DNA of 64,000 nt from an uncultured Clostridia bacterium (lineage in GTDB: Bacteria > Bacillota > Clostridia > TANB77 > CAG-508). The stretch covers positions 43,947 to 107,946 of the forward strand of contig CAQIBN010000006.1 of the NCBI GenBank assembly GCA_948805675.1, written 5' to 3'. The translations under genes and the position numbers were made by a program. Positions 18,327-28,855 of this stretch are shown piece by piece. How positions within the stretch are numbered: position 1 is the stretch's first letter; each line of letters opens with the position of its first letter. The notes under the pieces were generated by a model. The model worked only from the letters and a program-made list of their open reading frames with translations. It had not been told where the DNA came from and did no database searches.

Positions 18327-18362
18327 TTTATTTTTAATTTTATATAAAGGAGATGTTTAATT

Positions 18363-20117
18363 ATGAACCAATACAGAACTCATAATTGTAATGAAATTAG
18401 TTTAGCAGATGTTGGAAAAGAAGTAAAAATTTCAGGTTTTGTTCAAACTATCAGAGATTTAGGAGGTGTGGTTTTTCTAGATATACGAGATATGTATGGA
18501 GTAACACAAGTTGTTACATCTGGAGAAGCAGAAGCTGTAGATTTTGCATCACATATTCCAATTGAGTCTACAGTTTGTGTAGAAGGAACTGTAAGAAAAA
18601 GAGATGAAGAAACTTTTAATCCAAATATAAAAACAGGTGAAGTAGAAATTTTTGTAAAAAACATAAAAATACTTGGGAAAAGAACAAAAAATCTGCCTTT
18701 TGAAGTAAATTCCAATCAAGATGTAAGAGAAGACTTGCGTTTAAAATATCGTTTTCTAGATTTAAGAGGAGATAAATTAAAAAACAATTTAATTTTAAGA
18801 GCCCAAGTTCTTCAATACTTAAGAAGTCAAATGATAGAACAAGGATTTTTAGAGATTCAAACACCTATACTTACAAGTTCATCACCTGAAGGAGCTAGAG
18901 ATTACCTTGTTCCAAGTAGAGTTCATCCTGGCAAATTCTATGCTCTTCCACAAGCACCACAACAATTTAAACAACTGTTAATGGTATCTGGAATAGATAA
19001 ATATTTTCAAATAGCTCCATGTTTTAGAGATGAAGACGCAAGAGCAGATAGAGCTCCTGGAGAATTTTATCAATTAGATATGGAAATGGCATTTAGCTCA
19101 CAAGAAGATGTGTTTTCAGTTATGGAACCCGTTATATATAATACATTTAAAAAATTCTCTAATAAGGAAATAGCAGAATACCCATTCCCAAGAATACCTT
19201 ATAAAGAAGCAATGCTTAAATATGGATGTGATAAACCAGATTTAAGAAACCCTTTAATTATAGTAGATGTAACAGAATTCTTCCAAAAATGTACTTTCAA
19301 ACCATTTCATGGTTTAACAGTTCGTGCTATAAAAGTTAAAGGTCATATGTCTAAAGGATTCCATGAAAAAATGCTTGACTTTGCTAAATCTATTGGTATG
19401 GGTGGCCTTGGATATTTAGAAGTACAAGAAGATTTAAGTTACAAAGGACCAATTGATAAATTTATACCAGATGAAATGAAAAAAGAATTAATGCAACTTG
19501 CTGGATTGGAAAAAGAAGATACAATATTCTTTATTGCAGATAATGAAACAAATGCTAATAATTATGCATGTCAAATTAGAACAGAACTTGGAAACCGTTT
19601 AAATTTAATAGATGAAAGCAAATTAAAATTCTGTTGGATAGTTGACTTTCCAATGTATGAATTAGATGATAATGGAAAAGTAGCATTTAGTCATAATCCT
19701 TTCTCTATGCCACAAGGTGGATTAGATTCATTAAATACTATGAAGCCACTAGATATAATTGCATATCAATATGATATAGTTTGTAATGGTATAGAACTTT
19801 CTTCTGGTGCTGTTAGAAATCATGACCCAGAAATTATGATAAAAGCTTTTGAAATTGCAGGATATGGAAAAGAAACTATAGAAGAAAAATTCTCAGCTTT
19901 ATTTAATGCATTTCAATATGGTGCACCACCACATGCTGGAATTGCACCAGGTGTTGATAGAATGATTATGCTTCTTACAGAAAGCGATGTAATTCGTGAT
20001 GTAATTGCCTTCCCTATGAATAGTAAGGCAGAAGATTTATTAATGTCGGCACCTGGAAGCGTTACAAAAGAGCAATTACAAGATGTTCATATTAAGTTAG
20101 ATTTAAAAAATGATTAA
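18363..20117 (+). CDS. aspS: Aspartate-tRNA ligase
   Basis: Class II aminoacyl-tRNA synthetase, 584 residues, the usual length of the bacterial type. An N-terminal OB-fold anticodon-binding domain (ISGFVQTIRDLGGVVFLDIRD) is followed by motif 2 (FQIAPCFRDEDARADRAPGEFYQLDMEM), a GAD insertion domain in the middle, and motif 3 (GIAPGVDRMIMLL) near the C-terminus. It charges tRNA-Asp, or also tRNA-Asn if the enzyme is non-discriminating. An AAAGGAG site precedes the ATG, and expression is controlled by the T-box leader. Confidence 0.97.
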   Translation: MNQYRTHNCNEISLADVGKEVKISGFVQTIRDLGGVVFLDIRDMYGVTQVVTSGEAEAVDFASHIPIESTVCVEGTVRKRDEETFNPNIKTGEVEIFVKNIKILGKRTKNLPFEVNSNQDVREDLRLKYRFLDLRGDKLKNNLILRAQVLQYLRSQMIEQGFLEIQTPILTSSSPEGARDYLVPSRVHPGKFYALPQAPQQFKQLLMVSGIDKYFQIAPCFRDEDARADRAPGEFYQLDMEMAFSSQEDVFSVMEPVIYNTFKKFSNKEIAEYPFPRIPYKEAMLKYGCDKPDLRNPLIIVDVTEFFQKCTFKPFHGLTVRAIKVKGHMSKGFHEKMLDFAKSIGMGGLGYLEVQEDLSYKGPIDKFIPDEMKKELMQLAGLEKEDTIFFIADNETNANNYACQIRTELGNRLNLIDESKLKFCWIVDFPMYELDDNGKVAFSHNPFSMPQGGLDSLNTMKPLDIIAYQYDIVCNGIELSSGAVRNHDPEIMIKAFEIAGYGKETIEEKFSALFNAFQYGAPPHAGIAPGVDRMIMLLTESDVIRDVIAFPMNSKAEDLLMSAPGSVTKEQLQDVHIKLDLKND

Positions 20118-20137
20118 AAACACTTTTTTTATAAGTA

Positions 20138-20183
20138 AAAAAGGAATACCTCCAATAATAATTTATTGAAGGTATTCCTTTTT
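20138..20183 (+). terminator. Terminator after aspS
   Basis: A 14-bp stem (aaaaaggaatacct / aggtattccttttt) with further pairing in the loop. It may serve hslO on the other strand as well. Confidence 0.85.
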
Positions 20184-20220
20184 ATTCTAAAATATTTTAA
20201 AATATAATTTTTATTTTCGC

Positions 20221-21093
20221 CTATTTAATTAAATCTTCTAAATCATTTTTTGAAAAATGATATTCTTTATTACAAAAATGACAAACTGTATCTGCTTTTC
20301 CATCTGTATTTATTATATCTTCTAATTCCTTTTTTCCAATAGCAATAAGTCCTCTTTCTATTTTTTCTTTAGAACAATCACATTTATATTCAGGAGATAT
20401 ATTTTTTTCAATAACTTTAATATTTTCATCACCTGCAACTTTTTTTGCAATTTCTTCTAAAGATAATTTGTCGTCTAACATTTTACTAATACTATCTGAA
20501 TTCTTCACAGCTTCTTCTATTTTACTAATTTCTTCTTCGTTTGCATCTGGCATAAGTGAAATTTGATATCCTCCAGCTGATTTCACACCATTTTTATCTA
20601 CTAAAACACCTAATGCAACTACACTTGGTATTTGTTCAGATGTTGCAAAATAATTAGTAAAATCTTCTGCAATCTCTCCAGAAACAATTGGTGTCATACC
20701 TACATATGGGTCTTTTAAACCTATATCTTTTATTATATACATCATTCCAGTTTTTCCAACTGCTCCTCCAACATCTATTTTTCCAATATCGTTTAAAGGC
20801 AAGTTTACTCTTGGATTTGTAACATACCCTTTTACATTACCTTTAGAATCTGTAACAGCTGTTAATGTACCTAATTTACCATCACCCTTTATTTGAATAG
20901 TTATAGAATCTTCTTCTTCCTTTAAATCTGCTCCCATCAAGCTTGTCATTATTAATAATCTTCCAAGTGCAGCTGTAGCAGTTGGACTTAAATCATGTAT
21001 CTTTCTTGCATCCTCTACTATTTTTGTAGAATCTATACATTTAACTGATACTTTTCCATTATGAGCTAAAAATTTAATTATCTTGTTTTCCAT
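20221..21093 (-). CDS. hslO: Redox-regulated chaperone Hsp33
   Basis: A 290-residue cytosolic holdase activated by oxidative unfolding. The C-terminal zinc centre is complete: CDCSKEKIERGL supplies CxC and CHFCNKEYHF supplies CxxC. The N-terminal domain shows the family segments SPTATAALGRLL and GVLVDKNGVKSAGGYQISLMP. AGAAGGAG precedes the ATG. Single gene, convergent with aspS. Confidence 0.95.
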   Translation of the reverse strand: MENKIIKFLAHNGKVSVKCIDSTKIVEDARKIHDLSPTATAALGRLLIMTSLMGADLKEEEDSITIQIKGDGKLGTLTAVTDSKGNVKGYVTNPRVNLPLNDIGKIDVGGAVGKTGMMYIIKDIGLKDPYVGMTPIVSGEIAEDFTNYFATSEQIPSVVALGVLVDKNGVKSAGGYQISLMPDANEEEISKIEEAVKNSDSISKMLDDKLSLEEIAKKVAGDENIKVIEKNISPEYKCDCSKEKIERGLIAIGKKELEDIINTDGKADTVCHFCNKEYHFSKNDLEDLIK

Positions 21094-21308
21094 TATCTTC
21101 TCCTTCTATCTACATCTTCTATGTTTATCATCAGTATATACTATATCACAAAAACTAAAGAAAGTCTAACTCATTTACTATTAATCCAGCTATTCTTATA
21201 GATATATCACAATTATCTTTCTCTTTTTAATTAATTAAAAGCTCTCCCTAACAACTAAGTAGAGAGAGTTAATTTCAGCAGAAGTAATTAATTAGAGTTG
21301 TTTCAGCA

Positions 21309-21797
21309 CTATGACTCTTTAATTTTCTGAAGCTTTTTTAGTATCTCCTGAAGCTCATTCATTCTCGCTAAGACAGTTTTATTTAAGAGTTTATTTATAT
21401 CGTCGTCTTTTGCATTTTTTATTTTTTCATTTTCAAAATGAGATGGATATATTATTACTTTCAGTAAAGAAAATTCGATATAAATCTTTAATTCATCACC
21501 TATAATAAACTTACCTTTAGCTTTCTGATTACCTATTAGACATTGTTCAACCATAAAAGATTCATAATTCTTTGGCCATTTTTTGTTTCTTTTAGCATCA
21601 TCCAAAAGTTCAACAATATATTCGTCATTTTCTGCTTTGAGCAAGTTAGGTACCGCTTCTTCAAGAGCAATGCTGTACTGAGTAACTGTCTTTACATCTG
21701 GTATCTTCTTCCGCCAATAACAATGCGATTCACCTTTTACACATTTAATCGCTGATTGCATAGAATTCAAATAGAAACCTACTATTATGCTGGGCAT
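21309..21797 (-). CDS. Unknown accessory protein with an in-frame CGG
   Basis: A 162-residue soluble protein beginning PSIIVGFYLNSMQSAIKCVKG, with a C-terminal Lys-rich helix (MNELQEILKKLQKIKES). No family is recognised. The ATG at 21797 follows AAGGAGGG; an earlier TTG is unlikely. It carries an unusual number of CpG dinucleotides for this region and an in-frame CGG (21713-21711, Tyr-Trp-Arg-Lys) read as Arg without any frame change. Skipping the C would stop translation within seven codons. Composition and isolation suggest lateral transfer. Confidence 0.65.
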   Translation of the reverse strand: MPSIIVGFYLNSMQSAIKCVKGESHCYWRKKIPDVKTVTQYSIALEEAVPNLLKAENDEYIVELLDDAKRNKKWPKNYESFMVEQCLIGNQKAKGKFIIGDELKIYIEFSLLKVIIYPSHFENEKIKNAKDDDINKLLNKTVLARMNELQEILKKLQKIKES

Positions 21798-21861
21798 TAT
21801 TAGCCCTCCTTTCAATATTATATAAATATTATATCATATTGAAACATTTAAGTCAATTTAA

Positions 21862-24471
21862 TCAAATCTCTTTCCCATAATAAGCATCCATTAAAATTTC
21901 TTTTAATTCTGTTACTAATGGCACTCTTGGATTTGCAGATGTACACTGGTCTTCAAATGCTCTATCTGCCAACATATCTACTTTTGATAAAAATTCCTCT
22001 TCATTAATACCTGCATCTTTAAATGATTTTTCTATTCCTAAATCAGCATTTAATTTTTTAACTTCTGATATTAAAGAATTTACACCTTCTTCATTTGTAT
22101 AAGCAGGGAATCCCATTCTTCTTGAAATATCTGCATATTTTTGGTCTGCAATAAAATATTCATATTTAGGGAATGACACAAATTTTGTAGGTTTTGAAGC
22201 ATTATATCTTATAACATAAGGTAACAAAATTGCATTCAATCTACCATGTGCCATATGGAACTCTGCACCAAGTTTATGTGCTATCGAATGGTTAATTCCT
22301 AAAAATGCATTAGTAAATGCCATACCAGCTATTGTACTTGCATTATGCATTTTTTCTCTTGCAAATTTATTACTTCCATTGTTATAGCTTTCTCTTAAAT
22401 TTTTAAATACAAGTTCAATTGCTTTTTCAGCTAAACCGTCTGTATAATCAGATGCCATATTAGAAACATATGCTTCTATTGCATGTGTTAAAACATCCAT
22501 ACCTGTATCTGCTGTTATTTTTTGTGGTAATGTCATAACTAAATCTGGATCTACAATTGCTACATCTGGTGTTAATTCATAATCAGCAAGTGGATATTTT
22601 TTATTATTTTGTTTATCTGTAATAACTGCAAAAGATGTTACTTCTGAACCAGTACCTGAAGTAGTTGGTATTGCTACCAATTTTGCTTTTTCTCCAAGTT
22701 TTGGGAATTTATAAGTACGTTTTCTAATATCCATAAATTTAAGTTTCATTCCTTCTGCATCTGCTTCTGGATGTTCATAGAAAAGCCACATACCTTTTGC
22801 TGCATCTATAGGGCTACCTCCACCTACTGCAATAACAACATCTGGTTTAAAGTCATTCATCATTTTAACACCTTTATTTATAGTGTCAAATGATGGATCT
22901 GGCTCTACTTCTGAAAATATTTCTGAATGTACATATTCATTTCTTTTTCTTAAATGATATAATATTTTATCTATATATCCAAGTTTAACCATAGATGGGT
23001 CTGTTACAATAAATGCTCTTGTAATATCAGGCATTTTTTCTAAGTACTGGATAGAACCTGCTTCAAAATAAATTTTCTCTGGAACTTTAAACCATTGCAT
23101 ATTAACTCTCCTTTTTGCTACTTTTTTTACATTAATTAAATTTACAGAAGAAACATTTGCTGTTGTTGAATTTCCACCAAAAGTACCACATCCAAGTGTT
23201 AATGATGGCATATTAGTATTATAAATATCTCCAATCGCACCATGAGTAGATGGTGAATTAACAATAATTCTTCCAGCTTTTACAGTTTTAGAGAATTTCA
23301 AAATTGTTTCATCATCTTCAGAGTGAATAACTGCTGAATGCCCCATTCCACCAAATTCAATTAATTTTTCTGCTAAATCAATTCCTTCATCTGCTCCATC
23401 TACTACATAATATGCCAAAACTGGACTTAACTTTTCTTTTGAAAATGGATAACTTACTCCTACCCCATTTTCTTTTAAAACTAATACTTTTGTTTCTTTT
23501 GGAACTTCTATTCCCGCCATTTTGGCAATATTATAAGGGCTTTTTCCTACAATATCTGCATTTAAAGCACATCCCTTTTCTTCAATAAACATACTACATT
23601 TAAGTTTATTTGTATCTTCTGCACTTAAAAAGTAACATCCAGCATCACACATTAATTTTTCAAATTCATCTTGTATTTCTTTATCTACAATAACAGATTG
23701 TTCTGATGCACAAATCATTCCATTGTCAAATGATTTTGAAAGAACTAAATCATTAACAGAAGTTTTTAATTTTGCTGTTTTGTCTATATAACATGGAACA
23801 TTTCCTGGTCCTACACCTAAAGCTGGCTTTCCACATGAATATGCAGCCTTAACCATTCCTGTCCCACCAGTTGCTAAAATTAAATTTACATCTGGATGAT
23901 TCATTAAGAAATTTGTTGCAGTAATTGATGGCTCTTCAATCCATAAAACACAATTTTCTGGAGCTCCAGCTTTAATAGCAGCATCTCTTACAATTTTTGC
24001 AGATTCAACACTACATTTTTGCGCAGATGGATGAAATCCAAAAATAATAACATTTCTTGTTTTTGCTGCAATAATAGACTTAAACATTGTTGTTGAAGTA
24101 GGATTTGTTACTGGTGTTACACCAGCTATAATTCCAACTGGCTCTGCAATTTCTACATAACCTTCTTCTTCATTTTCTGAAATTACTCCTACTGTTTTAT
24201 CATACTTTATGCTATGATAAATATATTCTGTTGCAAACATATTTTTAGTTATTTTATCTTCATAAATTCCACGACCAGTTTCTTCTACAGCCATTTTAGC
24301 TAAATCCATATGATGTTCTAATCCTGCCATTGCCATTGCTCTTATAATATTATTTACTTGGTCTTGCTCTAACTTTAAATACTCTTTTGATGCTTTTTTA
24401 GCTTTTTCTACTAAATCATCAATCATTGATTTTATTCTGTTTCTCTCTTCTTCATTAATTTCTGTTGCCAT
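21862..24471 (-). CDS. adhE: Bifunctional acetaldehyde/alcohol dehydrogenase
   Basis: An 869-residue fermentative enzyme reducing acetyl-CoA to acetaldehyde and then to ethanol with NADH. The N-terminal aldehyde dehydrogenase half has the nucleophile Cys in [13 protein letters not shown]. The C-terminal iron alcohol dehydrogenase half has [12 protein letters not shown] and the iron-binding block [16 protein letters not shown]. Full length for AdhE, which forms spirosome filaments. GGAGG precedes the ATG. An operator-like dyad lies upstream between adhE and leuS. Confidence 0.97.
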   Translation of the reverse strand: MATEINEEERNRIKSMIDDLVEKAKKASKEYLKLEQDQVNNIIRAMAMAGLEHHMDLAKMAVEETGRGIYEDKITKNMFATEYIYHSIKYDKTVGVISENEEEGYVEIAEPVGIIAGVTPVTNPTSTTMFKSIIAAKTRNVIIFGFHPSAQKCSVESAKIVRDAAIKAGAPENCVLWIEEPSITATNFLMNHPDVNLILATGGTGMVKAAYSCGKPALGVGPGNVPCYIDKTAKLKTSVNDLVLSKSFDNGMICASEQSVIVDKEIQDEFEKLMCDAGCYFLSAEDTNKLKCSMFIEEKGCALNADIVGKSPYNIAKMAGIEVPKETKVLVLKENGVGVSYPFSKEKLSPVLAYYVVDGADEGIDLAEKLIEFGGMGHSAVIHSEDDETILKFSKTVKAGRIIVNSPSTHGAIGDIYNTNMPSLTLGCGTFGGNSTTANVSSVNLINVKKVAKRRVNMQWFKVPEKIYFEAGSIQYLEKMPDITRAFIVTDPSMVKLGYIDKILYHLRKRNEYVHSEIFSEVEPDPSFDTINKGVKMMNDFKPDVVIAVGGGSPIDAAKGMWLFYEHPEADAEGMKLKFMDIRKRTYKFPKLGEKAKLVAIPTTSGTGSEVTSFAVITDKQNNKKYPLADYELTPDVAIVDPDLVMTLPQKITADTGMDVLTHAIEAYVSNMASDYTDGLAEKAIELVFKNLRESYNNGSNKFAREKMHNASTIAGMAFTNAFLGINHSIAHKLGAEFHMAHGRLNAILLPYVIRYNASKPTKFVSFPKYEYFIADQKYADISRRMGFPAYTNEEGVNSLISEVKKLNADLGIEKSFKDAGINEEEFLSKVDMLADRAFEDQCTSANPRVPLVTELKEILMDAYYGKEI

Positions 24472-24517
24472 AAAAACCTCCTTTTTTACTTTGTCCTAAT
24501 TTTATCTATTAAATATG

Positions 24518-24549
24518 ATATTTGTCAATAGAAATCGGGCGACAAATAT
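24518..24549. promoter_or_regulatory. Operator-like dyad between adhE and leuS
   Basis: ATATTTGTC (24518-24526) and GACAAATAT (24541-24549) are perfect 9-bp inverted repeats 14 bases apart, 47 bases upstream of adhE. They are candidates for a repressor site for adhE. The motif does not match the usual Rex consensus. Confidence 0.45.
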
Positions 24550-24655
24550 TTATATATTTTTTAAAGTATTTTCTCTTTCTTTTTTCATTAAATCGTAGTA
24601 TAATTATGGAAATTTACAACATAAATAATCTAAAAGCAAAAAAGGAGATGTTTTA

Positions 24656-27058
24656 ATGGTTTACAATTTTCAAGAAATAGAAAAAAAATGGCAAGAATAT
24701 TGGGATAAAAACGAAACATTTAAAACTGATGTATGGGATTTTTCAAAACCAAAATTTTATGCATTAGACATGTTTCCGTATCCATCTGGACAAGGTTTAC
24801 ATGTTGGTCATCCAGAGGGTTATACAGCAACAGACATAGTATCTAGAATGAAAAGAATGCAAGGATATAATGTACTTCACCCTATGGGATGGGATGCATT
24901 TGGTCTTCCTGCTGAACAATATGCTATAAAAACAGGAAACCACCCTGATGGATTTACAAAACAAAACATAGAAACATTTAAAAAACAATTAAAAATGCTT
25001 GGACTTTCTTTTGATTGGGATAAAGAAATCTCAACATGTGACCCAAATTACTATAAATGGACACAATGGATTTTTAAAGAATTGTATAAAGATGGTTTAG
25101 CCAAACTAATAGATATGCCTGTTAACTGGTGTGAAGAATTAGGTACAGTTTTAGCAAATGATGAAGTAATTGATGGAAAAAGTGAACGTGGTGGATTCCC
25201 AGTTGTTCGTAAAAACATGAAACAATGGGTATTAGATATCCCTGCTTATGCAGAAACATTACTAAAAAACTTAGATGAATTAGACTGGCCAGAATCAACA
25301 AAAGAAATTCAAAGAAACTGGATTGGAAAATCTGTTGGCGCTCATGTAAACTTCAAAATAGCAAGTAACGAAGATTTAAGCTTTACTGTATTTACTACAA
25401 GATGTGATACTCTATTTGGTGCTACTTACTGTGTCTTAGCACCTGAAAGTGAACTAGTTAAGAAAATTACAACTGAAGACAAAAAATCTGAAGTTGAAGA
25501 ATATATTAAAATTTGCAGTTCAAAATCAGACTTAGAAAGAACAGAATTAAATAAAGAAAAAACTGGTGTATTTACAGGAGCATATGCTATAAATCCTGTA
25601 AATGGAAAAGAAATTCCAATTTGGATTTCAGACTATGTTTTAGCATCTTATGGAACAGGAGCAATCATGGCAGTTCCAGCACATGATACTAGAGATTATG
25701 AATTTGCGAAAAAATTTGGATTAGAAATTATACCTGTATTAGAAGGTGGAGATACTTCAAAAGAAGCATTTACAGATGACGGACTCCATATTAATTCTGA
25801 TTTCTTAAATGGTTTAAATAAAGAAGATTCAATAGAAAAAATGCTTAAATGGTTAGAAGAAAATAAAATTGGAACTAAAAAAGTAAATTATAAACTACGT
25901 GAATGGATATTTGCACGTCAACGTTATTGGGGAGAACCAATTCCAATTGTTCATACAGATGATGGTGAAATGATTACCTTAAAAGAAGATGATTTACCTT
26001 TAATCTTACCAGAGCTTGAAGATTATAAACCATCAAAAGCAGGTAATTCTCCTTTAGAAAACGCTAAAAGCTGGATAGATATTACAATAGACGGAAAACA
26101 TGGAAAAAGAGAAACAAGTACAATGCCTGGTTCTGCTGGTTCTAGTTGGTATTTCTTACGTTATATAGACCCAAGAAATGATAAAGAATTAGCAGACAAA
26201 AAATTACTTGAACACTGGCTTCCTGTAGATTTATATATGGGTGGACCAGAACATGCTGTAGGTCATTTATTATATTCAAGATTTTGGAATAATTACTTAT
26301 ATAACAAAGGTGTAGTTCCTGTAGCAGAGCCATTTAAAAAACTTCGTCATCAAGGTATGATTCTTGGTTCAAATGGTGAAAAAATGAGTAAATCTAAAGG
26401 AAATGTTGTAAATCCAGATGATATGGTAAAAGAATTTGGTGCAGATAGCTTAAGACTTTACGAAATGTTTATGGGTCCAATCGACGCTGCCAAACCATGG
26501 GATCCAAAAGGAATTGATGGTTCTAAGAAATTCTTAGATAGAGTTTGGAGACTATATACAGAATCTGATAAAATAAAAGATGAAGAAAATACTAGCCTAG
26601 AAAAAGTATACCATTTTACAGTAAAAAAAGTTACAAACGATTATGAAACAATGAACTTTAATACAGCAATTAGCCAATTAATGATTTTTATAAATGCAGT
26701 ATATAAAACTAACTGTTTTCCAAAAGAATATGCAGAAGGATTTTTAAAACTATTAAACCCTATTGCACCACATATTACAGAAGAACTTTGGAATGTAGTT
26801 TTAGTTAATAATTCATCAATAGCTTATTCAAAATGGCCAGAATTTGATGAAGCAAAAACAATTGATGATGAAATAGAATTACCTGTTCAGATAAATGGAA
26901 AAGTAAAAGCTACTGTTATGATTCCTATAAATAGTGAAGAATCTACAGTTAAAGAAATAGTTTATGGAAATGAAAATGTACAAACTGCAATTTCAGATAA
27001 AAATGTTGTTAAAGAAATTTATGTAAAAAATAAAATTTATAATATTGTTGTTAAATAA
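24656..27058 (+). CDS. leuS: Leucine-tRNA ligase
   Basis: Class I synthetase, 800 residues, typical of bacterial LeuS. HIGH-type motif in [20 protein letters not shown], a CP1 editing domain with [12 protein letters not shown] and [19 protein letters not shown], the [14 protein letters not shown] motif, and KMSKS in [14 protein letters not shown]. The C-terminal anticodon-binding and tail domain ends [19 protein letters not shown] precedes the ATG. No T-box is apparent. Confidence 0.97.
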   Translation: MVYNFQEIEKKWQEYWDKNETFKTDVWDFSKPKFYALDMFPYPSGQGLHVGHPEGYTATDIVSRMKRMQGYNVLHPMGWDAFGLPAEQYAIKTGNHPDGFTKQNIETFKKQLKMLGLSFDWDKEISTCDPNYYKWTQWIFKELYKDGLAKLIDMPVNWCEELGTVLANDEVIDGKSERGGFPVVRKNMKQWVLDIPAYAETLLKNLDELDWPESTKEIQRNWIGKSVGAHVNFKIASNEDLSFTVFTTRCDTLFGATYCVLAPESELVKKITTEDKKSEVEEYIKICSSKSDLERTELNKEKTGVFTGAYAINPVNGKEIPIWISDYVLASYGTGAIMAVPAHDTRDYEFAKKFGLEIIPVLEGGDTSKEAFTDDGLHINSDFLNGLNKEDSIEKMLKWLEENKIGTKKVNYKLREWIFARQRYWGEPIPIVHTDDGEMITLKEDDLPLILPELEDYKPSKAGNSPLENAKSWIDITIDGKHGKRETSTMPGSAGSSWYFLRYIDPRNDKELADKKLLEHWLPVDLYMGGPEHAVGHLLYSRFWNNYLYNKGVVPVAEPFKKLRHQGMILGSNGEKMSKSKGNVVNPDDMVKEFGADSLRLYEMFMGPIDAAKPWDPKGIDGSKKFLDRVWRLYTESDKIKDEENTSLEKVYHFTVKKVTNDYETMNFNTAISQLMIFINAVYKTNCFPKEYAEGFLKLLNPIAPHITEELWNVVLVNNSSIAYSKWPEFDEAKTIDDEIELPVQINGKVKATVMIPINSEESTVKEIVYGNENVQTAISDKNVVKEIYVKNKIYNIVVK

Positions 27059-27578
27059 TTTTTCAATATTAACTAAGAATGTGACTTTTGAGTAAAAAAT
27101 AAGAAGTAAGAAATTTATTTTCCCGCTTCTTATTTTTTCTGTTTTTACAAGATACAGAAAAACTGCTTTTATACACTGTTTTTAACTTTGGGTACAGGAA
27201 ACCAATATAATAACATTAAATTTAATTAAAGTTATTATAATATGTATTATATTTGGTATTTAATATATTTGTCAATACAATAAAATATATATATAATTTT
27301 ATTATTAAATATATTTAATCAAGGTAAAATAAATCTTCCTATAAACCCAAAACTTTATTCTAGTTTTTATTGTATCGCAATCGCTTAAAAAAATTTTAAA
27401 CTTTGTATTCTTACAGTTTCAAATAATTTCAAAATATAACATAAAAGTAACTAGAATATAAAAATACTGTAATTTCAATACTTTGCAAATTTTTAAGCGA
27501 CTTCCATGTTTTTATTGCTTATTAAAAAAAGTTATATTATAATATATATTAGAATTTACTAAGGAGAAAAGTCTTAAT
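27059..27578. other. Intergenic region after leuS
   Basis: Contains the leuS terminator: aaaaaataagaag (27094-27106) pairs with 27126-27138. The rest is AT-rich with no gene seen. A TATAAT-rich stretch near 27535-27545 and AAGGAGA at 27561 serve the next gene. Confidence 0.6.
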
Positions 27579-28630
27579 ATGGGGATTGAAGAAGAACTAA
27601 AATCAAATGGTATAGAAGTACTAGAAAGACTAGATTTAGATACTGCTAAATCTATTGCAGAATTTGTAGCATCTAGCATTTGTAATACATTTCCTAAACT
27701 ACGTTTTAATTTTCATGATTTATTTGATGAAATATGTAATTTACCAATGTATATAGCAAATATGCCTGCTCGGGCTTGCTGAAGCTAGTTACTTTTATAA
27801 AAACTCATCTATTTACTTTAGAGATGGAATGGGTTTATCAGATTTAAAAAAATTTGCTGTACATGAAATAATACATCATCTACAAGAAGTTATAGATGAT
27901 GATAATTCATTAATTAGACTAGGTTTATTAGAGTTAAACAAATCTAAAGCCTTTGGAATGGGTTTAAATGAAGCATCAGTACAAATTATAAGCTCATATA
28001 TATTACGGAGAACCTTTAGACTCTGTAAAATATTATGGAATAGAGCTTTCAACTATAAGTCCTAATTACTATCCATTAATTTGTAACTTAATGAGTCAAA
28101 TTTGCTATTTAGTTGGAGAAAGTACATTATATGATAGTACTTTCTATAGTAACAATAATTTTAAAAATCAACTAATCGATTTAATAGGAAAGCAAAACTT
28201 TAACAAGATATCTAATAACTTTGATAAACTTTTACAATTTGAAGAGCAAATTGCTTTAATTTCTAATAAATTATATGACAATAATTGTTCAAATATTAAA
28301 TCCAAAAAATATGCTAATATAATTATCAAATATAAACAAAAAATAAAATATACATTTTTAAAAACGCAAAATTTGTTATTTATTTCATATTTCAATAATC
28401 AATTTAAACTACTAAATTCTGATAGTGATATTGAAATATTTAAAAATAAATTGTTAATATATAAAGATTTAATAGGAAAATCAGATGACTATTATACATT
28501 TACTAATTATACAAATAAAATAATAGATAAAATTAATAATGAATATACTTCTATTATTAATAAATCACTAATTGAACACAAACAAAATAAACTTATAGAA
28601 TTTTTCAAAAATATATTTAATAAAAACTAA
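27579..28630 (+). CDS. Putative zinc metalloprotease-like protein with two in-frame CGG sites
   Basis: Read with two +1 shifts this is one 349-residue protein. Segment 1 is 27579-27770 (64 codons), segment 2 is 27772-28005, and segment 3 is 28007-28630. Segment 2 holds an HExxH zinc motif (AVHEIIHHLQEV, His95-Glu96-His99) and a possible third ligand in GMGLNEASVQ (Glu131), a gluzincin-type layout. The C-terminal 200 residues are Asn- and Lys-rich helices. Without the shifts, translation ends after 67 codons. No signal peptide is seen. The sequence around both shift points (MPAGLAEASYFY and SYILGEPLDSV) reads smoothly, with no other lesion. Confidence 0.7.
27771..27773 (+). other. In-frame CGG / +1 site 6
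   Basis: Frame 0 is CCT GCT CGG GCT TGC TGA. Skipping the C gives CCT GCT GGG CTT GCT GAA, Pro-Ala-Gly-Leu-Ala-Glu, leading to the HExxH motif. Confidence 0.75.
28006..28008 (+). other. In-frame CGG / +1 site 7
   Basis: The second site in the same gene. Frame 0 is ATA TTA CGG AGA. Skipping the C gives ATA TTA GGA GAA CCT, Ile-Leu-Gly-Glu-Pro, and opens 207 further codons. Confidence 0.75.
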
Positions 28631-28642
28631 CTTATACCTACT

Positions 28643-28734
28643 AAAAACAATAGAGAGCTAAAACTATATTTCATAATTAATTCTTTTATAGCTTTCATAT
28701 AATTGTTTGTGCACCAATTTTTGAAAAAAATTGC
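28643..28734. repeat. Diverged intergenic repeat, copy 1
   Basis: About 90 bases that align with 30321-30414 (shared blocks tatatttcat, taattaat, and accaatttttgaaaaa). It flanks the GltD-like gene on its 3' side. Confidence 0.5.
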
Positions 28735-28804
28735 AACTTCATAACCTACTTAACACACAACATATTTATTTTATAATTAACTAAAACTCTTACTCACTAT
28801 AATA

Positions 28805-28855
28805 AAAAATAAAAGTAAATTACAAATTATACTTCTGCAATTTACTTTTATTTTT
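28805..28855 (-). terminator. Terminator after the GltD-like gene
   Basis: A 17-bp stem (aaaaataaaagtaaatt and complement) ending in a T-rich tract on the minus strand. Confidence 0.8.

Noticed and set aside
18443..18864. Minus-strand frames within aspS
   Set aside because: They overlap highly conserved aspS codons and have no ribosome-binding site.
24518..24549. Rex repressor site for adhE
   Set aside because: The dyad ATATTTGTC/GACAAATAT does not match the TTGTTA-type Rex operator, so no regulator is named.
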